From the NCBI GenBank assembly GCA_937948705.1, contig CALECF010000232.1:1-15979 (forward strand): a stretch of 15,979 nt of DNA, written 5' to 3'. Below the pieces are notes generated by a model. That model had not been told where the DNA came from, did no database searches, and saw nothing but the letters and a program-made list of their open reading frames with translations. Position 1 is the stretch's first letter, and each line of letters starts with the position of its first letter. This stretch comes from an uncultured Anaerosolibacter sp. (GTDB lineage: Bacteria; Bacillota_A; Clostridia; Peptostreptococcales; Thermotaleaceae). Positions 1 to 7,297 of this stretch are shown here, piece after piece. The position numbers were made by a program, and so were the translations under genes.

Positions 1-198
1 ATTACGCTCTGCTTCTTCAGATACAATCTTTACATAAGCCTTTGCAATATTGATTCCATCTGTTTCCATCTGACTCAGCATTGTTTTAGACTGGTTATTA
101 ATTAGTAATGCTGTAATACCACCTGTAGAAATTGTTATAGCAATAACTATTACCATCATTATTCGCGTTCTAATCGACATCTCCGATAGCTTTTTCAC
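1..198 (-). CDS. Membrane sensor protein, N-terminus only (probable chemoreceptor)
   Basis: Partial gene of 66 codons that runs off the left edge. The start is GTG at 198-196, preceded by an AAGGGGG ribosome binding site with 7 bases of spacing; an ATG a few bases upstream is in another frame and stops quickly. The protein begins VKKLSEMSIRTR, then has one hydrophobic segment (about residues 14-35), then a helical stretch with QMETDGINIAKAYVK. A short basic cytoplasmic tail, a membrane anchor and the start of an extracellular helix is the usual N-terminus of methyl-accepting chemotaxis proteins and of some membrane histidine kinases or diguanylate cyclases. The signalling domain lies outside the window, so the class is inferred. 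The gene points away from its neighbour, with a long non-coding region upstream. Confidence 0.7.
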   Translation of the reverse strand, partial: MKKLSEMSIRTRIMMVIVIAITISTGGITALLINNQSKTMLSQMETDGINIAKAYVKIVSEEAERN

Positions 199-411
199 TC
201 ATTTGCCCCCTTAAATACTCATAATGTTTACTTTTTGAATCATTCTTCCTAAGTTACTACTAAGCAATGTTGGATGTCCAAACCTAAACTGTTAATCCAT
301 CCCAATAATATAACCAAACATGTTTCTTCATTGTTCACTGGTTGTTTGGTCAACATGTCTCACTTTTATTGTGGGAACAATTATTTGATTGAACTTATTT
401 TTTTACGGTTT

Positions 412-485
412 AAAGACCTAGGATAAAATCATATCATTTATTGTCGTTGTTTTTTGTCGGATTTTGTCGGTTTCAGTAGGTCTTT
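412..485. repeat. Inverted repeat enclosing three TTGTCG boxes
   Basis: The 9-base arms AAAGACCTA (412-420) and TAGGTCTTT (477-485) are perfectly complementary. Between them TTGTCG occurs three times in one orientation (441-446, 454-459, 464-469). The last two lie in nearly identical 10-base units, TTTTTGTCGG and ATTTTGTCGG, one helical turn apart. The boxes resemble Spo0A-type 0A boxes (TGTCGAA core) but have GG where the consensus has AA. They could be a protein-binding array in the control region of the sensor gene at 1-198, or part of a leader RNA hairpin; neither is shown. Confidence 0.55.
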
Positions 486-614
486 TTTGACCCAGATACC
501 TAATGCTATGTAGTTTGTCCGCTTCTTTAGGGGGGAGCTTGTTACACTATCCACCAAAAATATATTCCATTTGATCTTATTACTGGGACAGTTCCTTGAT
601 TACTAGCTATAGAA

Positions 615-658
615 TTTAAAAAACAGCCAGAAGTCGATATTTCTGGCTGTTTTTTAAA
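615..658 (-). terminator. Terminator of the cupin gene, bidirectional in sequence
   Basis: An 18-bp perfect stem (615-632 with 641-658) has a GC-rich core CAGCCAG/CTGGCTG and an 8-base loop. A/T runs on both sides give a T-run on either strand. It lies 19 bases past the cupin stop codon and is a standard intrinsic terminator. Confidence 0.9.
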
Positions 659-676
659 GATATATTGTATTACATT

Positions 677-1015
677 TTATGGCTTGAACACAACAACTAA
701 AAACATTTTAAACTGCTCTTTTGCAAGGAGCGCATGGGGAATTCCCGCGGGCATGACTATGACATCGCCCTTTTTGGCTTGGAATACCTCTTCACCAATT
801 GTAATTTTTGCCTCTCCATCAAGTATATGTACCATGGCATCTCCACTTGAAGAATGGGAGCTAATCTCTTCTCCCTTATCAAAAGCAAATAGGGTTATGC
901 TTAGATTCTTCCCTTGCGCCAAGGTTCTGCTAATCACCTGTCCTTCTTGATAATTCACTAAAGATTCCATTTCCATTGCCTTTGAAAATTCTATGTTCTT
1001 GATCATTTGTTCCAT
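677..1015 (-). CDS. Small single-domain cupin protein
   Basis: A 112-residue protein forming one cupin barrel. The second cupin motif is clear (GDVIVMPAGIPHAL, residues 83-96). The first is reduced: GEEISSHSSSGDAMVHILDG (48-67) keeps His54, but the second His of the usual HxH pair is Ser and the usual Glu is absent, so few metal ligands remain (His54, His94, perhaps His63). Small cupins of this kind are common in anaerobic Firmicutes; their substrate is unknown, and they may bind a ligand rather than catalyse. The ATG start is set by a GGAGGAGG ribosome binding site 6 bases upstream. The gene is a single transcription unit, with a CRP/FNR-like palindrome upstream (1082-1097) and a strong terminator behind it. 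The promoter layout suggests the same stress regulator as the RIC and chemoreceptor genes. Confidence 0.85.
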   Translation of the reverse strand: MEQMIKNIEFSKAMEMESLVNYQEGQVISRTLAQGKNLSITLFAFDKGEEISSHSSSGDAMVHILDGEAKITIGEEVFQAKKGDVIVMPAGIPHALLAKEQFKMFLVVVFKP

Positions 1016-1054
1016 AATACGCCTCCTCCATTCATAATATTCTTTGTATGTATA

Positions 1055-1097
1055 ACGATAACAGATACCAACGAATCATTCTGTAACAATTGTCACA
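1055..1097 (-). promoter_or_regulatory. Promoter of the cupin gene with CRP/FNR-like operator
   Basis: The 16-base site at 1082-1097 reads TGTGACAATTGTTACA on the minus strand and is a palindrome except for one symmetric pair. An extended -10 box TGTTATCGT lies at 1063-1055. If transcription starts 7 bases after the -10 box, the palindrome is centred at -41.5, the class II activator position of the CRP/FNR family. No good -35 box is present, which fits dependence on an activator. The identity of the regulator is inferred. Confidence 0.65.
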
Positions 1098-1277
1098 TTT
1101 TTGATTCCTATTGCTTATTTTTAAAACTTTTTGCATAGATCACCCATATTTCTACAATGTCCGTCTCCATCATGCTGCACTTGTCTTCTATACGTAATCT
1201 ACTATATAGTTTTTACCCAATCAAGATGATTGTATTCCATTGGCCTTATAAATTCCTATTCTTTCCGGTATCATATC

Positions 1278-3383
1278 TTAAGAATAGATATCAGAAAACT
1301 CCATTTTTATCCTCTCAACATTTGTTTGACTAGCAACAGCAACTTCGTTACATACACTGTCATCTTTCTTTATCAACTTAATTGGCAATTCAATAATAAA
1401 TTCACTGCCAAGTCCTAATTCACTTTTCACTGATATGTTGCCATCATGCATTTCGACAAAGGCTTTGACAAGAGAAAGTCCGATACCGCTCCCTTCAGCT
1501 CTTCTATTATATAGAGGATCTACCTGTCTAAAACGCTCAAATATTATTTCTGACATTTCTTTGGGTATTCCACTTCCCGTATCTTTTACTGAAATAACAA
1601 CTCGGTCTTCTCTATCCAACATATTTACATAGATTATGCCCTTTGGCTCTGAAAATTTAATAGCATTGGACAATAGATTCAGCATGATTCTCTCAATCTT
1701 ATCCACATCACACATAATAAACCGTTCTTCCGTTTCTGTATCAAATACAATATCCATTCCTTTACTCTGTATATATCCACTTACAGATTGGACTATTTCT
1801 TCTACTAGATTGACGATATTATAGTTGCTAGGCTTCATTTTCATAAAACCTGAATCCACCCGGGTAATATCAATGAGGTTATTTATCAATCTTAATAATC
1901 TATAACAGTTTTGCCTCATAATACCAATATGCTTAATTAACGAACTGAGCTTATTACTATAATCACAAGTGTTATCATTGTAGTTCCTATCTAGAAGTTG
2001 TATACAGCCTAAGATAATATTGAGTGGTGTCTTCAGCTCATGTGATATATTCGAAAAGAACTCTGTTTTCATCGCATCATATTCTTCAGCTTGTCTTAAT
2101 AATTGTGTTTCCTCTTCAATTTGCCTTTGTAGATCTTGTGTTCTACATTTCTCAGTGATATCTTTAAAATTCCATACTCTACCAGTAATGATATCTCTTT
2201 GTTGAAGGGTATGGGTGTTATACTCTAAGACCCTTCCATCTTTCAAGTAGGCTTTATCAGAAATACAATCTATTGACATATATGCAGTGTCCAGATCTTT
2301 TATAAATGCATCTGGATTATGAAACAAGTCAATGGCTAGACGTCTTAGACATATACCATCTTTTTCTTCTATATGTGCTTCACTTATCTCAAACATCTTA
2401 TTAAAACCGCTATTTACATAAATAGTCTGCTTCATTTTACCTTTTACAATAACACCCTCTGTAGTTGATCCTAATATCCCCTGGATAATTTCTCTTTCTT
2501 CCTCCAAACTAAGCTCCGCTTGATTTCGACGATCTATTTCTGCATTAAGGACACGGTTCATGTCTGTTAGTTCTTTTGTTTTGTCAAATAAGCTTTTATT
2601 TGATCTACTTAAATCTTCATAAGGTGCATGGAGGCTTGTTTCAACAAGAGATTTATAAATCATATAAAAAGAAATTACTTTTAAGATATGACCTATTGTA
2701 AAAATATTATTATTTACCCCATTCATCATAGTAAACGGAATTCCTGAAGCAAAGGATACAATCAAAAAGAGCAACATATACGAATATCTCTTTACTTCAA
2801 TATGTTCTTTTCTTCTTATTAATAAGTAGAATGATATCATAACAAGTACCGATGCCACGTATTCGCTTACATCCTTGAAGCGTGTAAAACCAGATTCTTC
2901 CGTATGACATAGGGGAAAACTGCGCCAATAAAATATTGAAAGTAATAAAATTATTGTACTTATTGGATATAAGTATTTGATCATGCCGATCTTATATCTT
3001 TTTTCACGTTGCATTAATATACAAGCAATGACCATGGATATACCTTCCAAATATCTTGCAGCAATCCACAACTGAACAGAAATATTTAGGCTAGTGTCGG
3101 GTAAAAGTTCTAAGCCTGGAAAAGTGATAGCATGCAGAAATAGAAAAAAACCAGTAAACCCATATGTCATACCTAAAAAAACTCCAAATTGTTCTGTACT
3201 AAACCGATGGGTATTCAAAGCTACCACTACCATTCCAAAGGCAATAAAAACACAAATCAGCTCTATTACAGTATGAAATAATAAAAAGTTTCTTGTCTCT
3301 AAATAAATACTCCCTAAAACGAAAACAATTAATATTGCTAATTTGCCAAGTCTCATTTCGCTTTTTATAATTTCATTTAGCAC
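1278..3383 (-). CDS. Membrane-bound orphan histidine kinase (MASE3-PAS-HisKA-HATPase)
   Basis: A sensor kinase of 701 residues. I choose the GTG at 3383-3381 because GGGAGG stands 7 bases upstream; a reading frame from 3413 would place this site inside the gene. An N-terminal MASE3-like multi-helix membrane domain (about 10-245; NFLLFHTVIEL, then LFLHAITFPG) is followed by a coiled linker (255-300) and a PAS domain (about 300-410). HisKA has the phospho-acceptor His448 in SNISHELKTPLN. The ATPase domain shows the N box LLSNAIKF (Asn573), DTGSGIP, FERF and GSGIGLSLVK. All catalytic motifs are intact. No response regulator gene is adjacent. In clostridia, orphan kinases often phosphorylate Spo0A, but nothing here shows the partner. 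I see no clear terminator after the stop codon. Confidence 0.92.
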   Translation of the reverse strand: MLNEIIKSEMRLGKLAILIVFVLGSIYLETRNFLLFHTVIELICVFIAFGMVVVALNTHRFSTEQFGVFLGMTYGFTGFFLFLHAITFPGLELLPDTSLNISVQLWIAARYLEGISMVIACILMQREKRYKIGMIKYLYPISTIILLLSIFYWRSFPLCHTEESGFTRFKDVSEYVASVLVMISFYLLIRRKEHIEVKRYSYMLLFLIVSFASGIPFTMMNGVNNNIFTIGHILKVISFYMIYKSLVETSLHAPYEDLSRSNKSLFDKTKELTDMNRVLNAEIDRRNQAELSLEEEREIIQGILGSTTEGVIVKGKMKQTIYVNSGFNKMFEISEAHIEEKDGICLRRLAIDLFHNPDAFIKDLDTAYMSIDCISDKAYLKDGRVLEYNTHTLQQRDIITGRVWNFKDITEKCRTQDLQRQIEEETQLLRQAEEYDAMKTEFFSNISHELKTPLNIILGCIQLLDRNYNDNTCDYSNKLSSLIKHIGIMRQNCYRLLRLINNLIDITRVDSGFMKMKPSNYNIVNLVEEIVQSVSGYIQSKGMDIVFDTETEERFIMCDVDKIERIMLNLLSNAIKFSEPKGIIYVNMLDREDRVVISVKDTGSGIPKEMSEIIFERFRQVDPLYNRRAEGSGIGLSLVKAFVEMHDGNISVKSELGLGSEFIIELPIKLIKKDDSVCNEVAVASQTNVERIKMEFSDIYS

Positions 3384-3708
3384 GAATTCGCCTCCCAAGA
3401 TAAGTAAATTCAAGAACAGTAAAATCTATCCATAAAAAAAGAGCTTATTGCTCTGTATAGTCTTTGGCTTATTCAATTGAAAGTAAGTACCAAGATGTCT
3501 ACATAATTGTTTTGATACATCGCCCATAAGTTACTGCAGATACATCATCCATTAGCTACAATAAATATTTATAGTATTGTTATTCAAAATTATCTTTTAA
3601 AACAGTACTACTTACCAACATGTTGTTTATAATATTCTACGTGTTAAGGAGTTTTCCTTTGAAAAATTATGTTTTTTTAGAAATCGATATGCAACGATGC
3701 AATGAATC
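3384..3708 (-). other. Long leader/promoter region of the histidine kinase gene
   Basis: No gene is visible. On the minus strand a possible promoter has CATAAT as -10 and TTGCAT as a weak -35, spaced 17 bases apart, roughly 290 bases before the kinase start. The leader carries an 8-base direct repeat GATGTATC (3546-3539 and 3521-3514, 25 bases apart), and a GATGT...ACATC pairing is possible. It ends in a terminator-like hairpin just before the gene. Confidence 0.45.
3434..3455 (-). terminator. Terminator-like hairpin in the kinase leader (possible attenuator)
   Basis: On the minus strand AGAGC-AATAA-GCTCT is followed directly by TTTTTT. It stands about 50 bases upstream of the histidine kinase GTG in the direction of transcription, so it would act inside the leader rather than behind a gene. 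The stem is only 5 bp, so efficiency is uncertain. Confidence 0.5.
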
Positions 3709-3755
3709 AAAAAAATAGCACGGGTTATTCGCCGATTTTCTCGAATAACCCGTGC
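3709..3755 (-). terminator. Terminator of the nrdDG operon
   Basis: A 14-bp perfect stem (3718-3731 with 3742-3755; GCACGGGTTATTCG and its complement) with a 10-base loop is followed on the minus strand by TATTTTTTT. It lies about 50 bases past the nrdG stop codon. Confidence 0.95.
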
Positions 3756-3805
3756 CTTTGCATGCCTAGTGAAATAGATATTTTATATGTATTTACAGAA
3801 TTTGT

Positions 3806-4357
3806 CTATCTGGCTACAGCTGCTTCATCCATATAGATTTCATGATAATCCTCATGTAAGACAGGTGCCTTCAAACTTAAGGATCGTTGTACATGTAAAA
3901 TCCGCTGATTTTCTGATCCTCGAAATCGTAACAATAGATTTTTCTTCTCAAGAATAAAGGGGCCATCAATTAGCACATCGATATATTTTAGAAATTCTAA
4001 CCAGCCTTCTTTATATTTATGGTTTGTTACATTGGTCAATTCCTCATAGGTATAACCCGTATAACACCAGACATCCAAACCTAGTTCCTTTGTATGCTTG
4101 GCAATCTCTAGACATTCTAATGGTTGTTCAAAGGGTTCTCCCCCACTAATAGTAATGCCACGATGCAACCTTAAAGTTTCTAATTCCAAAGCAATATCTT
4201 GGACATCCATGAGAAACCCACCATTGAAATCATGGGTAGATGGATTGTGACAACCTTTGCAATTATGCTTACAGCCCTGGGTCCAAATGACTGCCCTAAG
4301 ACCTGGTCCGTCAACAATACTATCCCTCGTCATCTTGTGAGCCAATCGGACCAGCAT
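3806..4357 (-). CDS. nrdG: Anaerobic ribonucleotide reductase activating protein (radical SAM)
   Basis: A 183-residue radical SAM enzyme that uses a [4Fe-4S] cluster and S-adenosylmethionine to install the glycyl radical in NrdD. The cluster-binding CX3CX2C motif is visible as CKHNCKGC (Cys29, Cys33, Cys36), followed by the SAM-binding stretch ITISGGEPFEQP. The length is in the usual range for NrdG (about 150-190). The ATG at 4357 lies 13 bases after the nrdD stop codon, with AAAGGA inside the end of nrdD as the ribosome binding site, so the two genes form one operon and are probably translated together. A strong terminator follows. Confidence 0.96.
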   Translation of the reverse strand: MLVRLAHKMTRDSIVDGPGLRAVIWTQGCKHNCKGCHNPSTHDFNGGFLMDVQDIALELETLRLHRGITISGGEPFEQPLECLEIAKHTKELGLDVWCYTGYTYEELTNVTNHKYKEGWLEFLKYIDVLIDGPFILEKKNLLLRFRGSENQRILHVQRSLSLKAPVLHEDYHEIYMDEAAVAR

Positions 4358-4370
4358 TTTACCACATCCT

Positions 4371-6743
4371 TTATATGCTTTTAAAATTATGCTTCACTCT
4401 TTGTTTCACTTCTGCAAGCTTGGCATCATTGAAACGATCGATTGTTCCTACTAGATATCCTGTTATTCTCCGAATTCTTTCGAATTTTACCCCGTCCTCT
4501 TCTGTTCGACCACAGCCTGGGCAAACTTCTGCAATTACGCCATTGAATCCACAAACCGGATCCCGATCTACAGGGTGATTAATGCTGCCATATCCAACGG
4601 CGGCATCCTTCATAGCCCTCACAATTGTTTCAAAGGCTTCTAAGTTATCTGATGGCTTTCCATCCAACTCTATATATGTAATGTGACCCGCATTGGTTAA
4701 GGCATGATAGGGTGCCTCTAACTGTATTTTTTCAAAGGCGCCCAAGTGATGATACACAGGCACATGGAAAGAATTTGTATAATAATCCTTATCTGTAACC
4801 CCTGGAATCTCTCCGAATAATTTGCGATCTATCCGAGTAAATCTTCCAGATAACCCCTCAGCAGGTGTGGCAATTAACGAGAAATTAAGTTTGTATTTTT
4901 CTGCTATGGTATCCAACTTATCTCGCATTGACCTTACTATTTTTAACCCTAGTTCTTGAGCTTCTTGGCTTTCTCCATGATGCTTTCCTATTAAAGCCTT
5001 TAATGTTTCAGCCAATCCAATGAATCCAACCGTTAATGTGCCATGCTTTATGACTTCACTCAAATGGCTGTCCCAGTCTAATTTATCAGAATCTAGCCAA
5101 ATTCCTTGACCCATCAAGAAAGGAAAGTTCTTCACTCGTTTACTCTGCTGCACCTTCATTCTCTCCATTAATTGATCAATGACTAGGTCAATCTTTTCAT
5201 CCAGCGCTGAGAAAAAACCATCTATATCAGATTCGCCCTTTGTTACCGTACCATGCTGAATAGCCAGTCTTGGCAGGTTAATTGATGTGAAGGAGATATT
5301 TCCTCTACCCGTAACAACTTCTCTTTCCTTATCATAGACGTTTCCGATTACCCTGGTTCTACAACCCATGTAGGTGGCTTCTGTCTCAGGACGGCCAGGT
5401 ACATAGTACTGAGCATTAAAAGGTGTATCTAAGAAGCTAAAGTTCGGGAACAATCTTTTTGCCGATACCCTACAGGATAATTTAAACAAATCATAATTTG
5501 GGTCTTCCGGATTATAGTTCACGCCCTCCTTCACCTTAAAAATCAGTATTGGAAATATTGCGGTTTCTCCATTACCCAAACCTGATTCTGTTGCCAGCAG
5601 TAGATTTCTAGAGACTGTTCTACCTTCTATGGATGTATCTGTACCAAAATTAATACTGCTAAAGGGTACTTGGGCACCCGCCCTGGAGTGCATCGTATTA
5701 AGATTATGTATAAAAGCTTCCATCGCTTGATAAGTTCTTCTATCTGTTTCTTTGAAGGCATATTTTTTCGCGAATTTATGTATTTTTACAGCTTGTTCTT
5801 TGAGGATAGCTAATTTATGAGTTAACACATCAATTTCCACATCCCCATAGGAAGGAGGGTTATCCATTGTAAATGGAAGATTAGAAATTTGTTGGGCTTC
5901 TTTGATAACCTCTTCTGCCAGCCGCTCTGGGCTTTCATCCTCTAGACCACAGTATAGTGCAATGGCCTTTGCCATATTGGATTTATAAAGTTTTTTGTAA
6001 GTCTTCTTTACCCCTAGTGCAAGTCCATAGTCGAAAAAGGGTATACTTTGTCCCCCGTGCTGGTCATTTTGATTGGATTGAATGGCTATAGCAGCTAATG
6101 CAGCATAACTCATAATATCCTGAGGCTCTCTTAAAAAGCCGTGACCTGTGGAGAATCCACCTTCAAACAAGTTGATAATATCGATTTGAGCACAGGTCAA
6201 TGTGCCCATATTAAAGAAGTCAAGATCATGAATATGTATATCTCCATTTTCATGGGCAAAGACATGCTCCGGCTTTAGCATATGGGTTTTACAAAATTCC
6301 TTTGAAACAGCACTTCCATACTGAAGCATTGTGCCCATTGCAGTATTACCATCAATATTGGCATTTTCCCTTTTTTTGTTGCTCTCTGTAGCATCTTGTA
6401 GGGTAATTGCTTCGATGGTTTTCATCAATCTGGATTTTGACTCCCTGCTTCTTGTACGCTCTGCTCTATAGAGGATATAATTTTCACTGGTTTTTGCATG
6501 TCCTGTTTCAATCAATACCTTAATTACCGCATCCTGTACCTGCTCGACGGTAGGAATCTCTCCTATGAACTTTTTATTCAATAAAGCCATTACATTTTCC
6601 GTTAGCTTTTCAGCGATTTCATATTCAGCTTCCTTGTTTTCTTTCTGGGCTGTAACCTGCGCTGACTTAAAAATTGCCGCTGTAATTTTCTGAGGAACAA
6701 AGTTAATAATTCGTCCATCTCTTTTCTTAATTTTGTCTATCAT
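4371..6743 (-). CDS. nrdD: Anaerobic ribonucleoside-triphosphate reductase (class III)
   Basis: A glycyl radical enzyme that reduces ribonucleoside triphosphates to deoxynucleotides without oxygen; 790 residues from the chosen start. I prefer the ATG at 6743, since AGGAAGG lies 9 bases upstream, over a TTG two codons earlier that is too close to it. An ATP-cone regulatory domain occupies about residues 3-95 (KRDGRIINFVPQKITAAIFK). Catalytic-domain cysteines appear in MGTLTCAQIDI and TYMGCRTRVIGN. The radical loop is RRITGYLVG near the C-terminus, with the radical Gly at about 762. The metal-binding region before it reads DPVCGFNG...VCPGCGR, with Asp where many relatives have the first of four Cys. 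Two NrdR boxes lie upstream. Confidence 0.97.
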   Translation of the reverse strand: MIDKIKKRDGRIINFVPQKITAAIFKSAQVTAQKENKEAEYEIAEKLTENVMALLNKKFIGEIPTVEQVQDAVIKVLIETGHAKTSENYILYRAERTRSRESKSRLMKTIEAITLQDATESNKKRENANIDGNTAMGTMLQYGSAVSKEFCKTHMLKPEHVFAHENGDIHIHDLDFFNMGTLTCAQIDIINLFEGGFSTGHGFLREPQDIMSYAALAAIAIQSNQNDQHGGQSIPFFDYGLALGVKKTYKKLYKSNMAKAIALYCGLEDESPERLAEEVIKEAQQISNLPFTMDNPPSYGDVEIDVLTHKLAILKEQAVKIHKFAKKYAFKETDRRTYQAMEAFIHNLNTMHSRAGAQVPFSSINFGTDTSIEGRTVSRNLLLATESGLGNGETAIFPILIFKVKEGVNYNPEDPNYDLFKLSCRVSAKRLFPNFSFLDTPFNAQYYVPGRPETEATYMGCRTRVIGNVYDKEREVVTGRGNISFTSINLPRLAIQHGTVTKGESDIDGFFSALDEKIDLVIDQLMERMKVQQSKRVKNFPFLMGQGIWLDSDKLDWDSHLSEVIKHGTLTVGFIGLAETLKALIGKHHGESQEAQELGLKIVRSMRDKLDTIAEKYKLNFSLIATPAEGLSGRFTRIDRKLFGEIPGVTDKDYYTNSFHVPVYHHLGAFEKIQLEAPYHALTNAGHITYIELDGKPSDNLEAFETIVRAMKDAAVGYGSINHPVDRDPVCGFNGVIAEVCPGCGRTEEDGVKFERIRRITGYLVGTIDRFNDAKLAEVKQRVKHNFKSI

Positions 6744-6757
6744 TTCCAACTTCCTTC

Positions 6758-6804
6758 CTGCTATATATTGTGTATCGCTATAGTCCGCATACTATATATA
6801 GATC
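6758..6804. promoter_or_regulatory. Pair of NrdR boxes upstream of nrdDG
   Basis: Two AT-rich palindromic 16-mers fit the NrdR consensus (acaCwAtATaTwGtgT). The box at 6758-6773 contains CTATATATTGTGT, and the box at 6789-6804 contains CTATATATAG. Their starts are 31 bp apart, three helical turns, which is the usual NrdR arrangement. NrdR represses ribonucleotide reductase genes when dATP/ATP is high. The boxes sit just before the nrdD ribosome binding site, probably over or just after the promoter. Confidence 0.85.
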
Positions 6805-6813
6805 GTAAAGTAA

Positions 6814-6843
6814 TAAAAAATACCCTTATGTATCTCAAAGGGT
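6814..6843 (-). terminator. Weak terminator-like hairpin upstream of nrdD
   Basis: On the minus strand ACCCTT (6843-6838) pairs with AAGGGT (6827-6822) around a 10-base loop and is followed by ATTTTTTATT. It precedes the NrdR boxes. It may stop transcripts from farther upstream, may be an attenuator, or may be chance; TTGAGA and TATTAC within it could also be read as a weak -35/-10 pair spaced 17 bases. Confidence 0.35.
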
Positions 6844-7297
6844 GAAATATTATGTACTCGTTTGTTCTATCTGAAGTAAATTTTAACAGAATAAGCAGGA
6901 ATACTCAATAAGAAATTTAGCTCATAATTTATCATTAACTCCGATTTTTTTCTACTTATCTATCATTTATGATGTTATTCTTACCCATGGTAACTTTATC
7001 AATCATACGCCTACACACTGCTTAAACACAGGGTTTCGATTTAAAAAAATATATTCTAGGATAACAATTAGCAAAGTGTGTCCCTAAAACAACCCTTCTC
7101 CATATCTGTACACCCTGTTGTACTGAAAAATCAAGATATATGTAGTAATTCAGTATCAGTAATAGTATAATAATTTTCGAGAATACAATTTATTTGGAAA
7201 GTTATGGACATTATTTACTACAACCTAGAACGTCGAACCATCTTAACTCCGTTAAAGTGCTTTATATGCTCTGTATTTACGTTGAAAGGAGACTCAT
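6844..7297. other. Divergent intergenic region between nrdD and the AI-2E-family gene
   Basis: About 450 bases without a recognisable gene. Visible elements are ACACACT/AGTGTGT inverted arms (7013-7019 and 7075-7081), the inverted repeat GTACA-CCCTGT-TGTAC (7108-7123) that could be an operator, and a perfect -10 TATAAT (7166-7171) pointing toward the plus-strand gene but without a good -35. No known riboswitch was recognised. Confidence 0.5.

Larger units (their letters stand above)
199..676. other. 478-bp intergenic region
   Basis: No convincing gene is visible on either strand. It holds a bidirectional terminator near the cupin gene (615-658), an inverted repeat enclosing tandem TTGTCG boxes (412-485), and a weaker inverted repeat ACCAAAC/GTTTGGT (313-319 and 344-350) with the short palindrome AAACATGTTT. 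It must contain the promoter of the sensor gene at 1-198, but I could not pick a convincing -35/-10 pair. Confidence 0.6.

Noticed and set aside
684..950. Plus-strand 88-codon open frame opposite the cupin gene
   Set aside because: It is a complementary-strand shadow of a recognised family member.
3514..3546. Direct repeat GATACATC twice, 25 bp apart, as a phage attachment site or CRISPR remnant
   Set aside because: Only two short copies, with no integrase, cas gene or regular spacer array; noted only as part of the kinase leader.
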